Shown in pieces: positions 1 to 6,892 of a stretch of DNA of 17,017 bases (positions are counted from its first letter, which is position 1; every line of letters starts with the position of its first letter). Under the pieces are notes generated by a model that had not been told where the DNA came from, did no database searches, and saw nothing but the letters and a program-made list of their open reading frames with translations. This DNA is from CAYUVA01 sp964448115 [NCBI: uncultured bacterium] (GTDB lineage Bacteria > CAYUVA01): contig CAYUVA010000024.1 in assembly GCA_964448115.1 (NCBI GenBank), forward strand, positions 44,707-61,723, read 5' to 3'. A program made the translations under genes and the position numbers.

Positions 1-2184
1 CGCTTTTCGTATCTCTGGGGGGACCGGCACCTGCACATCCTTGATGCTCAATCCAATGCGCCGACGCTGTTGATCCAAGGAGATGACCTTGACCTGGATG
101 ACATCGCCGACATGGAACATGGTGGCTGGATCCTCGACAAAGCCCCGTGAAAGCTCGGAGACATGCACCAGACCATCCTGGTTTACGCCTATATCTACAA
201 AGACACCGAAATTAGTAACATTAGTTACCTGACCGGTCAGGGTCATTCCTTCTCTCAAGTCCTTGATGGCTCTAACTTCCTCGGTGAACTTCTTGCGCAC
301 CTTATCGCTTCTGGGATCTTTATCCGGTTCACGAAGCTGCTCCACGATGGCTTGCAGTGTCTCGATTCCTATCTTCTCGCCCACAAAAGCCTGAAGGTCG
401 AGGCTATCGAGCTTTTCAGCATTTGCGATAAGCTCGGCAGTATCCAGATCCGAAGATTCAGCCATCCTTCTGACCACCTGGTAGTGATCCGGGTGTATCA
501 TCAGTGCATCCAGGGGATTGGAGCCATTTTTCACCCTGAGGAATCCGGCTGCGAACCTTCCCTTTTTGGATCCGATCTTTCTTATTTTATATATTTGTTT
601 CAGCGTCTTGAAGCTGCCGAAGCGGATGCGAGATCTTACGATCTCCTTGCCGCCAGAGATTCCCAAGCCAGCGATATAAGATAGCATGTATGGCGAGTCG
701 GTATTGACATCTGCGCCCACCCGGTTGACGCAGGATTCGACCACTTGGTCCAGGGCGTGCTTGAGCCTGTTCTGGTCAACATCATGCTGGTATTGTCCTA
801 CGCCGACATGCCTGGCTTCCATCTTGACGAACTCCCGCAGAGGATCGATCAGCCTCCGGGCAACGCTGATCGCTCCGCGCACGGTGGTTTCTAGCCGTGG
901 AAACTCGTCCCGGGCAGCCTTCGAGGAGGCGTAAATATTAAGCCCGGTATCGTTAATCATGTAAAGATCCAGCTTATTGGAGAACTCCTTCTCCGAGATA
1001 TCAACCATCAATTGATCCATGTCGCGATTGGAGCCTCCGCTGGCGATGGCTACTGCCTCGATGTCATATTTCTTAATAAAATCGACTATATCGGCTTTTA
1101 GCTTATCGATCTCCTTATCATCGGCTCTCAGATAAATGGAGATATAATCTAAAAAGATCCCGTCAGGATCCACCGCGGCGAGCCTGTATGAATTTCTTGA
1201 GCTGCTGTTTATGCCTAGCACTTTTTTGCCCTTGATGGGCGCGGTCATCAGGATATCATGCAGGTTCTTGGTGAAAACAGCGATAGCCTCACGGTCAGCC
1301 CGTTCCTTTAACGCCGCTCTAAGTTCCAGGTCTATTGCTGGGTAGATCAGCTTTCGGTAGGTATCCAGGATGATGACCTGTAGGAACTGTTTGGCTTGCC
1401 CATCTACATCATGGAGATATTTATCCATTATGAAGCTCAGGATCTCCTTTTCGCTGCCCTTGAAGGAGATCTTCAAAAATCCATCCTTTTCTCCTCTCCT
1501 GATGGCTAGTATCCTATGGGATGGGATCTCGCTTATCTTCTCGGAGAAATTGTAGTAATCCTGGTACTTGCTGGGCACATCTGATTTTGAGTCAACCGGG
1601 CTGGTTACCACAAGACCTTCCTGGAAGAAGTGCTCTCTAATAAACTCCCTTACTTCCATATCCTCAGCGAGGCGTTCAGCAACAATATGGGCAGCTCCGC
1701 TAAGAGCCTCCTTGATGTTTGCTACCCCGGTGCTTCTCTTGATGAATGGCTTAGCCAGGTCTTCGAGCTGCGTGTTTGCGTCCTTTTGCTTGAATAGCTT
1801 GTCAGCCAGACCCTCCAGCCCCTTTTCTTTTGCCTTTGCCACCTGGTTATGAGGTTTGGGCTTGTAGGGGACGAAGATATCCTCCAGCTCCACCTTTTCG
1901 TAGGTGTCCATGATCCGTTTTCTTAGCTCTTCGGTAAGCTTTCCCTGGGCATCTATGGCGCTCATGACAGCCAGCTTGCGATCCTCAAGCTCATGCAGCT
2001 CAGCCTTGCGATCTCTTATCTCCCTGATCGTCCATTCATCAGTATCACCGATAAGGTCCTTACCATAATGAGCCAGGTATGGAATCGGATAGCCTTTATC
2101 CAACAGCTCGACAATGTTCTTGAGCTTTTCCTCCTCGATCTCGAATTCTTCTTTCAGTCTGTTAATGATCCTTTCTTTCTCCAT
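1..2184 (-). CDS. tex: Tex-family S1 RNA-binding transcription accessory protein, 3' end cut by window edge
   Basis: Reading from the ATG at 2184 the frame stays open for 728 codons to base 1, so the C-terminus lies outside the window; Tex proteins are usually about 720-780 residues, so little is missing. Seen in order: a charged helical N-terminal region with the Tex-type stretch YLAHYGKD near residue 37; a YqgF/RNase H-like domain starting near residue 320; a helix-hairpin-helix region near 480-560 containing GVGQYQHDVDQNRLKHALDQ and VESCVNRVGADVNT just before and within it; and a C-terminal S1 domain near 648-720 (GVFVDIGVNQDGLVHVSELS). Tex binds nucleic acid and acts in transcription and RNA metabolism in the cytoplasm. 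In the YqgF domain the usual LDPG strand reads INSS, so a nuclease role is unlikely, as for other Tex proteins. There is no strong Shine-Dalgarno site; a weak AGGGG lies about 15 bases before the ATG. The gene is divergent from carD. Confidence 0.95.
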   Translation of the reverse strand, partial: MEKERIINRLKEEFEIEEEKLKNIVELLDKGYPIPYLAHYGKDLIGDTDEWTIREIRDRKAELHELEDRKLAVMSAIDAQGKLTEELRKRIMDTYEKVELEDIFVPYKPKPHNQVAKAKEKGLEGLADKLFKQKDANTQLEDLAKPFIKRSTGVANIKEALSGAAHIVAERLAEDMEVREFIREHFFQEGLVVTSPVDSKSDVPSKYQDYYNFSEKISEIPSHRILAIRRGEKDGFLKISFKGSEKEILSFIMDKYLHDVDGQAKQFLQVIILDTYRKLIYPAIDLELRAALKERADREAIAVFTKNLHDILMTAPIKGKKVLGINSSSRNSYRLAAVDPDGIFLDYISIYLRADDKEIDKLKADIVDFIKKYDIEAVAIASGGSNRDMDQLMVDISEKEFSNKLDLYMINDTGLNIYASSKAARDEFPRLETTVRGAISVARRLIDPLREFVKMEARHVGVGQYQHDVDQNRLKHALDQVVESCVNRVGADVNTDSPYMLSYIAGLGISGGKEIVRSRIRFGSFKTLKQIYKIRKIGSKKGRFAAGFLRVKNGSNPLDALMIHPDHYQVVRRMAESSDLDTAELIANAEKLDSLDLQAFVGEKIGIETLQAIVEQLREPDKDPRSDKVRKKFTEEVRAIKDLREGMTLTGQVTNVTNFGVFVDIGVNQDGLVHVSELSRGFVEDPATMFHVGDVIQVKVISLDQQRRRIGLSIKDVQVPVPPEIRKA

Positions 2185-2394
2185 TCTAATTACGAACCCC
2201 TAGGCTTAAACTATTATTATCGAACACATTGAGACATGATTGAAACCATGGCACATTTCGCCATTTTACCTTTGGGCAACACCCCCTTGTTTCGTATGTA
2301 TGGCAGCCTTATGGCTTCCATTTCAAGCACGATCTCCTTTATATCAAAATGGCTCGTTGCATCAAGCCGAAGCAGTAACATAATAAAAAACGAT

Positions 2395-2423
2395 TTGCTT
2401 TTCAAGCATATTCGTGATATAAA
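2395..2423 (+). promoter_or_regulatory. Sigma70-like promoter for carD
   Basis: TTGCTT (2395-2400) and TATAAA (2418-2423) are separated by 17 bases. The predicted start of transcription near 2430 gives a leader of about 43 bases with the Shine-Dalgarno sequence AAAGGAG (2455-2461) ahead of the ATG at 2473. The rest of the tex-carD gap (2185-2394) shows no clear hairpin or repeat. Both strands happen to be open through much of it. Confidence 0.5.
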
Positions 2424-2472
2424 AGTATGTCTAATGAAAACTCCTCCCAGATGGAAAGGAGATCCAAAAAAC

Positions 2473-2982
2473 ATGGCTAGTTTCAACATCGGAGACAAGG
2501 TAATATACCCCAACCAAGGCATCGCTGAGATTAAGGATATAAAGGAAGGGAACCTCAAAGGCACCTCCACAAAGTATTACATCCTAAAAACGCTAGGCAA
2601 AAATATGGAAGTCATGGTGCCGGTTAAAAACGCAGAGAAGATCGGCATCCGTTTCCTTATAACACCAGACAAGGTCAACAAGGTTTACGATATACTAAAA
2701 GAAAAGGGGAACAATCCACCAGTCCAGTGGCATCATCGCTATAACAACAATATAAAGCGACTGCAGAGCGGCTCCATCTTCGAGACAGCTCAGGTGGTAA
2801 GGGAGCTTGCCAGCATACAGCGAAAAAAGAGCCTGGCAGTAAAGGAAAGCCGTATGATGGATAATGCCATGAAGCTGCTCATCTCGGAGATCGCCACGGT
2901 CAATAATGTAGATGAACAAAAGATAGAGCAGGTGGTCCGCTCGCTTTTAGCTCTTGAATCTACTCAGAAGGTAAACGCCTAG
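2473..2982 (+). CDS. carD: CarD/CdnL-family RNA polymerase-binding transcription regulator
   Basis: This 169-residue protein has the CarD/CdnL layout: an N-terminal RNA polymerase-interacting Tudor-like domain (residues 1 to about 60, beginning FNIGDKVIYPNQGIAEI, with KYYILKT and VMVPVKN strands) and a helical C-terminal DNA-binding domain. Trp86 in PPVQWHHRYNNN matches the conserved Trp that wedges into the upstream edge of the promoter bubble in characterised CarD proteins. The family binds the polymerase beta subunit and stabilises open complexes, often at rRNA and housekeeping promoters. The open frame extends upstream to 2236, but the start at 2473 is preferred because it has AAAGGAG 11 bases upstream and matches the family N-terminus. 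Its last 23 bases overlap the 3' end of the convergent membrane-protein gene. Length is typical for the family (about 160-170). Confidence 0.93.
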   Translation: MASFNIGDKVIYPNQGIAEIKDIKEGNLKGTSTKYYILKTLGKNMEVMVPVKNAEKIGIRFLITPDKVNKVYDILKEKGNNPPVQWHHRYNNNIKRLQSGSIFETAQVVRELASIQRKKSLAVKESRMMDNAMKLLISEIATVNNVDEQKIEQVVRSLLALESTQKVNA

Positions 2983-4414
2983 CTATATCGCTCCTCGCCG
3001 GCTTGGTATCACTCAGGCAAAGTGATAGAAGTATAAAAATTACCGCTAATCCCAGGTAATTGTCATTGAATGCCCTGGCGAAGAGGAAAAAGACCAGAGT
3101 CGATACTCCCACGCTGAATAACATCAGCGACAAGGAGGGATTTTTATAAAGCAGGTAAAGCAAAAACCCCCCTAGCGGCACCCATAACAGCACATGCAGA
3201 TACCAAAGCGAGAATCCCTGGTTTCTGCTCGCTACCGAGCCTAAAAGCAAAGGAATATTGGATAGCCCATATCCTGGCATCCCACCAAGCGGGATGTTGA
3301 TGGAACTAAGCCCGATATTGGAAAAGATGGTATCATCCCAAAAAGCCTCGCCATCCCATACCGCAAAGGGTATTACCATGCAGGCGATCACCATGATGAA
3401 TGCTAATAGCGAACCTCTCAGTCTCAGATATGCCTTGGCTGGATCCATGGCTCCAGTGTTGTTACAGCGGGCTGCATAGATGATAAAAAACGGTGCCTGG
3501 ACTACCAGGAACTGCTTGGTGGTTACCGCAAGTGCTAGCAATATGAATGCTAACACAAACCGACCCTTTTGTATGAGCGCTATGAAGCCCAATAAATAAG
3601 CAAGAATGAGAACATCGTTGCGACCAGAGATCATGCTGTTATAGAAAAATGGCATGAAACTTATGCATGAAAGCAGTGCTCTAGCTGTTGAATCCCTTGC
3701 CACCAATCGATAAGTAAGCAGCACCAGCATTACATAAGCCAGCAAATAAAAGATCCGTTGATCATAGAATCCCAGGATATGCTTGAATACTAGATATACC
3801 GGCATGGGAGCTATGAAGGCAGCCGGGAAGTATGGGATATGGTAGATGCAGGGATAGTAACCGTACTTCTGCCAGAAGGGTGTATAGATATATTTCTCGC
3901 ACTCGGTACCGAAGTAATCCTTGGTATAAGGGTTCTCGCCGCTAAGCAACATATTCATGGCAGCCTCTATCTGCAGCACGCCTCCATCATGCGCCACCGA
4001 GAAGTCCCCCCAGCTTCTCCTTGCCATGTCGTTGAATATAGGAAAAGCGATGGCTATCACCAGCATGGCTATGAATATCGTGTTCTTGTAGCGATCTCTA
4101 TTGGAGGCAAAATGCTTGTGCAAAGAAGGAATCGCCGATAGGTTTGCCTTGGATGCGAAAAGATCGCATAGAATATATAACAGAAGCAGAAGCACACCCA
4201 TGATGGCAAATAGCGTGCCTATGGGATTATCAAAGGTTGGATATTTTATCGAGATAAGCTCCCTGGAACTCAACCCCGTCTTGATGAATAGCCGGTTGAT
4301 CATGTCATGGTAGGTCGTATTTATGCTCACCGACAAGGGGTAAAGGTACATAAGGGCAAGTATTGCGGTATCAATAGCTATTATTGACCCTCGATCAACA
4401 CTGTTTCCGTGCAT
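2960..4414 (-). CDS. Multi-pass membrane protein, GT87/DUF2029-like GT-C glycosyltransferase
   Basis: The 484-residue product is strongly hydrophobic, with about ten or more predicted membrane segments (for example around residues 11-30, 65-88, 112-127, 225-240 and a run of helices to the C-terminus). The first large loop after the early helices has acidic residues in WGDFSVAHDGGVLQIEAA (D137, D143, E150), followed by LLSGENPYTKDYF and later IPYFPAAFIAP and SGRNDVLILAYLLG. This arrangement resembles polyprenyl-phosphate-dependent GT-C enzymes of the GT87/DUF2029 group, which add sugars on the outer face of the membrane. The exact donor and acceptor cannot be read from sequence. The ATG at 4414 lacks a Shine-Dalgarno site but has an extended -10 six bases upstream, so the mRNA may be leaderless. 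The gene runs alone on this strand and overlaps carD tail to tail. The GT-C class is likely; the GT87 assignment is inference. Confidence 0.75.
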   Translation of the reverse strand: MHGNSVDRGSIIAIDTAILALMYLYPLSVSINTTYHDMINRLFIKTGLSSRELISIKYPTFDNPIGTLFAIMGVLLLLLYILCDLFASKANLSAIPSLHKHFASNRDRYKNTIFIAMLVIAIAFPIFNDMARRSWGDFSVAHDGGVLQIEAAMNMLLSGENPYTKDYFGTECEKYIYTPFWQKYGYYPCIYHIPYFPAAFIAPMPVYLVFKHILGFYDQRIFYLLAYVMLVLLTYRLVARDSTARALLSCISFMPFFYNSMISGRNDVLILAYLLGFIALIQKGRFVLAFILLALAVTTKQFLVVQAPFFIIYAARCNNTGAMDPAKAYLRLRGSLLAFIMVIACMVIPFAVWDGEAFWDDTIFSNIGLSSINIPLGGMPGYGLSNIPLLLGSVASRNQGFSLWYLHVLLWVPLGGFLLYLLYKNPSLSLMLFSVGVSTLVFFLFARAFNDNYLGLAVIFILLSLCLSDTKPARSDIARRLPSE

Positions 4415-4420
4415 GGATAT

Positions 4421-4429
4421 ATACTATCA
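4421..4429 (-). promoter_or_regulatory. Extended -10 abutting the start of the GT87-like gene
   Basis: On the minus strand TGATAGTAT (an extended -10, TGN-TANNNT) ends six bases before the ATG at 4414. No -35 match is seen. A transcript started from it would begin at or next to the start codon, which agrees with the absence of a Shine-Dalgarno sequence. Confidence 0.35.
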
Positions 4430-4460
4430 TCAAAATGATTCATCTTCATCAGAAAAACTC

Positions 4461-4489
4461 TTGATATTTCTATTGCATAGCGCTAATAT
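4461..4489 (+). promoter_or_regulatory. Sigma70-like promoter upstream of pckA
   Basis: TTGATA (4461-4466) and TAATAT (4484-4489) are 17 bases apart. Transcription from here would start near 4496 and give a pckA leader of about 235 bases that contains the hairpin series at 4541-4671. A second TATAAA (4713-4718) lies close to the start codon, but without a recognisable -35. Confidence 0.4.
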
Positions 4490-4540
4490 CCTGCCCAGTT
4501 TGGACAAAAAAGCAATGTTTGCGGTAACTACAGGCTGACA

Positions 4541-4671
4541 GATGCTTGGAATCGCAAAGCATCGGATCGCTAAGCCAGCCCCCGCGAAGGCGGAGGTGCT
4601 GCCTGACCGGCAGCTTAATCCCACTATACTCCGTCCCTCAGACCATGTGATGAGCATAATGCCATCGCACA
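4541..4671 (+). promoter_or_regulatory. Series of hairpins in the presumed pckA leader
   Basis: The 317-base gap 4415-4731 holds no convincing gene. It does hold four potential stems in a row: GATGCTT/AAGCATC (4541-4547 with 4557-4563); a GC-rich stem 4579-4585 with 4590-4596 (one mismatch, GAAG loop); GCTGCC/GGCAGC (4598-4603 with 4609-4614, loop TGACC); and TGTGATG with CATCGCACA (4646-4652 with 4663-4671, one bulged G). The middle two are far more GC-rich than the surroundings. They may form a structured cis-regulatory leader for pckA, or the middle pair may be a dispersed GC-rich repeat. No known riboswitch consensus was recognised. A T-run at 4692-4698 does not directly follow a stem, so this is not a standard intrinsic terminator. 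Confidence 0.4.
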
Positions 4672-4731
4672 GTCCCTAGTAAACGATCTTCTTTTTTTAA
4701 CCGATCAAAACCTATAAATGGAGAGAATAGA

Positions 4732-6222
4732 ATGATCGATCTATTCACCCAGCAACCTGAATGCAAGAAACTACATAACAATCCCTCAATCAATGAACTT
4801 CGCAAGATGGCTGAGTTCGAGGAGAGAACCACCGAGTTTGGAAGCGCTAGCTACAATTCGATAGTCATGTCTCGCTCGGCAAAGTTCACCCAGTATGACA
4901 TGGATGGCTTCACTCCCGAACACCAAAAGATCATCGACCAAGTGCTCGAGTATGTGAAAAAGTTCCCCATGATCCAGCTCGATAGGGTAATGTGCCAGCA
5001 TCCAGCTATGAGGATCAAGGCTCGCTACTTCGTAACCCGCCGCTTTGCCCGCATCCCGTTCATGTGGGGACAATCCCTGCTTGAAGGGGATGCCAGCCAA
5101 ACCCCGGATATGATCACCTTCCATGTCCCGGAATGGCATCAACGAATGGTCTTGCTGGATGCGTCCCGGAACATCACCTTTGTCCTGGGCACCGACTACA
5201 TGGGCGAGATAAAGAAATCCTTTCTGAGGATGGGGATGTGGATCGCCAAACAAAAGGGTCTGCTTGGACTACACGCCGGCAGTAAGCTGATCAACATCAA
5301 GGATGATAATGGCAGGATGACCGCAAAGGGTGCCTTGTTCTTCGGGCTTTCTGGAACCGGCAAGACAACCCTGACCTGCCACCACCACCGACTGGAGGGA
5401 GGCGAGGGAGTGAGCATCCGCCAGGATGATGTGGTCTTCATGAATACCGATGGATACTGTTATGGCACCGAGCAGAACTTTTATATCAAGACAGAGGGTT
5501 TGGAAAAGCAAGGACAACCAGTGCTTTACTCGGCGACGGTAACTCCCCGAGCTGCCCTGGAGAATATCTATGTAACCCCAGATGGCAAGGTCGATTTCTT
5601 GAACTATGAGATCAGCAAGAATGGAAGAGCCATGGTGCATAGAGCCGACATGGCTTATACAGATGATGAGATCGACCTGGAAAAGGCGCACCTGATTTTC
5701 TACATCACAAGGCACTTCGACATAGTTCCCCCAGTCATCAAGCTCACCCCGGAACAAGGGGCAGCGTTTTTTATGCTCGGTGAATCGATCGAGACCGCGG
5801 CTGGCGACCCAACCAAAGCCGGCAAGGCTGTGAGAGTTGTGGGCACAAATCCCTTTATCGTAGGAGATCCTGCCGAGGAGGGAAACTGGATGCAGAGATT
5901 CCTAAAGGAAAATCCTGATATCGAGTGCTTCATACTCAACACAGGATATGTCGGCGGCGAGGGGAATCAGAAGATCACCATCTACGATTCGACCGAGATC
6001 ATCAAGCAGATCGCCCTTGGCAAGGTAACCTGGAAGAAAGACCCCGAATGGGGATACCTGGTGCCGGAACATATCCCCAATGTCGATGTGCAGCGACTAG
6101 ATCCCAGAAGATATTACACAAAAGAGGAATACCAACAGCGCACTGAGAAACTGCGACAGGATCGCAGAGCCTACCTGAGAAAGTTTGACAATCTCAATCC
6201 GCAGATAATCGAGTCGGTCTGA
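4732..6222 (+). CDS. pckA: Phosphoenolpyruvate carboxykinase, ATP type, divergent
   Basis: The 496-residue product converts oxaloacetate and ATP to phosphoenolpyruvate, ADP and CO2, the entry step of gluconeogenesis in the cytoplasm. Seen: the substrate/metal-site region GTDYMGEIKKSF (about residues 153-164), LLGLHAGS with His181, the P-loop GLSGTGKTT (205-213, the ATP-type form, unlike the GTP-enzyme loop), and an acidic kinase-2-like DD at 232-233 in IRQDDVVFMNTDG. It is shorter than the E. coli enzyme (540 residues). The part after the P-loop is quite different: the usual nucleotide-binding segment is replaced by GESIETAAGDPTKAGKAVRV, NPFIVGDPAEEGNW and GYVGGEG. It therefore looks like a divergent subgroup of the ATP-type family. 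GGAGAG (4720-4725) precedes the ATG by six bases. It stands alone behind a long, hairpin-rich leader, which suggests post-transcriptional control, and it converges on rpsU. Confidence 0.93.
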   Translation: MIDLFTQQPECKKLHNNPSINELRKMAEFEERTTEFGSASYNSIVMSRSAKFTQYDMDGFTPEHQKIIDQVLEYVKKFPMIQLDRVMCQHPAMRIKARYFVTRRFARIPFMWGQSLLEGDASQTPDMITFHVPEWHQRMVLLDASRNITFVLGTDYMGEIKKSFLRMGMWIAKQKGLLGLHAGSKLINIKDDNGRMTAKGALFFGLSGTGKTTLTCHHHRLEGGEGVSIRQDDVVFMNTDGYCYGTEQNFYIKTEGLEKQGQPVLYSATVTPRAALENIYVTPDGKVDFLNYEISKNGRAMVHRADMAYTDDEIDLEKAHLIFYITRHFDIVPPVIKLTPEQGAAFFMLGESIETAAGDPTKAGKAVRVVGTNPFIVGDPAEEGNWMQRFLKENPDIECFILNTGYVGGEGNQKITIYDSTEIIKQIALGKVTWKKDPEWGYLVPEHIPNVDVQRLDPRRYYTKEEYQQRTEKLRQDRRAYLRKFDNLNPQIIESV

Positions 6223-6395
6223 ATAAACTTATATCTCAATAAGTCCAGACAGATTGATGCTAGATAACAACTAGCCGGTGTGGTGTTGCCTAAAAAATTA
6301 AAAATAAATGACGGCGCCTTAGGACTTAATACACCTCCAGTACAAGGCTCTGCCGTTCTTGATATCATTGCCAATCAGAGTCATGAATACCAATG

Positions 6396-6593
6396 TTATC
6401 TTGACCTTTTCCTCGTTGCCTTAGCCATCTTTTTTCTAGCAGCCTCGGCTTTCTTTTTTCTTCTTACGCTGGGTTTCTCATAGTGTTCCCGGCGCTTTAT
6501 CTCGGAGATGATGCCTGCTTCTTCAACCCGCCTTTTGAATCTCTTCAGGGCTACCTCTAAAGGCTCATCCTTTTCTACGGTAACTTCAACCAT
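6396..6593 (-). CDS. rpsU: 30S ribosomal protein S21
   Basis: The 65-residue protein is a full-length bS21 (family about 58-71 residues): a short N-terminal strand [18 protein letters not shown], the RRVEEAGI helix region, then [18 protein letters not shown] and a very basic Arg/Lys/Ala tail. It binds the 30S subunit platform near the 3' end of 16S rRNA and helps initiation at Shine-Dalgarno mRNAs. The ATG at 6593 matches the family N-terminus. Its start is unusual: AGGAGGT (6606-6612) is 13 bases away, while a two-codon ORF lies at better spacing in between. A promoter and hairpin leader precede it, consistent with autoregulation at the mRNA, though this is inferred. It converges on pckA with a 173-base gap, in which only weak short stems and no clear terminator are seen. 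Confidence 0.96.
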   Translation of the reverse strand: MVEVTVEKDEPLEVALKRFKRRVEEAGIISEIKRREHYEKPSVRRKKKAEAARKKMAKATRKRSR

Positions 6594-6612
6594 TAAGTCA
6601 TGTACACCTCCT
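6593..6612 (-). promoter_or_regulatory. Shine-Dalgarno and two-codon upstream ORF (Met-Thr-stop) overlapping the rpsU start
   Basis: On the minus strand a perfect AGGAGGT (6612-6606) is followed, after five bases from AGGAGG, by ATG ACT TAA (6601-6593). The last A of its stop codon is the first base of the rpsU ATG (TAATG). From AGGAGG the rpsU ATG is 13 bases away, which is long. Ribosomes might start on the minimal ORF and reinitiate on rpsU, or the site might simply tolerate the longer spacing. Confidence 0.5.
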
Positions 6613-6637
6613 ATCTACCGATTTTTCATTTCAACTC

Positions 6638-6659
6638 GCTGCCGTTTCCAATTGGCAGC
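6638..6659 (-). promoter_or_regulatory. Hairpin in the rpsU leader
   Basis: GCTGCC (6638-6643) and GGCAGC (6654-6659) can form a perfect six-base-pair stem with a ten-base loop. It lies between the predicted rpsU promoter and its Shine-Dalgarno site. The same arm sequence occurs in the pckA leader hairpin at 4598-4614, with a different loop. A role in S21 autoregulation is possible but unproven. Confidence 0.35.
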
Positions 6660-6738
6660 CATGCATAAGGAACCAAGATTCGCTTCTCATCAAGGCACTT
6701 TTACCCTAAAGGATCTTGCATATATCCCTAACACTATA

Positions 6739-6767
6739 CTAATAACACATTAATAAAATTTAGTCAA
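6739..6767 (-). promoter_or_regulatory. Sigma70-like promoter for rpsU
   Basis: On the minus strand TTGACT (6767-6762) and TATTAG (6744-6739) are separated by 17 bases. A start near 6732 would give a leader of about 140 bases carrying the hairpin and the two-codon ORF. Confidence 0.4.
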
Positions 6768-6792
6768 ACACAAAGTGTAATCCTTTTATCGA

Positions 6793-6820
6793 GAATTTTC
6801 CTTCTTATCCAGGAAAATTC
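6793..6820. repeat. Perfect inverted repeat GAATTTTCC/GGAAAATTC between divergent promoters
   Basis: Two nine-base arms (6793-6801 and 6812-6820) are exact reverse complements around a ten-base centre. The site lies between the rpsU promoter and the promoter-like site for the response regulator, so it could be a dimer-binding operator; it could also form a hairpin. The remaining bases of the 6594-6892 gap hold no gene that I can support. Confidence 0.45.
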
Positions 6821-6830
6821 AATCGGTATC

Positions 6831-6883
6831 TTGAGATCGTTCAAGAAAAGTATTATTTTATCTATAAAGGGTTATCCCTTTAT
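6831..6883 (+). promoter_or_regulatory. Promoter-like site and 5' hairpin before the response regulator gene
   Basis: TTGAGA (6831-6836) and TATTTT (6854-6859) are 17 bases apart. Just downstream, ATAAAGGG (6864-6871) and CCCTTTAT (6876-6883) form a perfect eight-base-pair stem with a TTAT loop that ends nine bases before the ATG at 6893. No Shine-Dalgarno sequence is visible. A second reading is that TATCCT (6881-6886), six bases before the ATG, is the -10 of a leaderless transcript. Confidence 0.35.
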
Positions 6884-6892
6884 CCTGAGTGT

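Noticed and set aside
2236-2472. Upstream extension of carD by 79 codons
   Set aside because: The added stretch has no CarD-family similarity, contains the predicted promoter and Shine-Dalgarno site, and would place them inside the coding region.
4541-4614. Consecutive stems read as a tRNA
   Set aside because: There is no TTCGA-type T-loop, no seven-base acceptor stem closing the set, and loop sizes do not fit a cloverleaf on either strand.
4430-4657. Minus-strand ORF of 75 codons in the pckA upstream gap
   Set aside because: It runs through the hairpin series, has no recognisable similarity or convincing start signal, and looks like a chance frame in GC-rich palindromic DNA.
5196-5942. Several minus-strand ORFs of 80-160 codons inside pckA
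   Set aside because: They are antisense shadows of a clearly conserved gene and show no protein-like features of their own.
6223-6395. Search for a terminator between convergent pckA and rpsU
   Set aside because: Only a weak GCTAG/CTAGC stem (6259-6275) and a distant seven-base match (6240-6246 with 6322-6328) were found, neither with a T-run.
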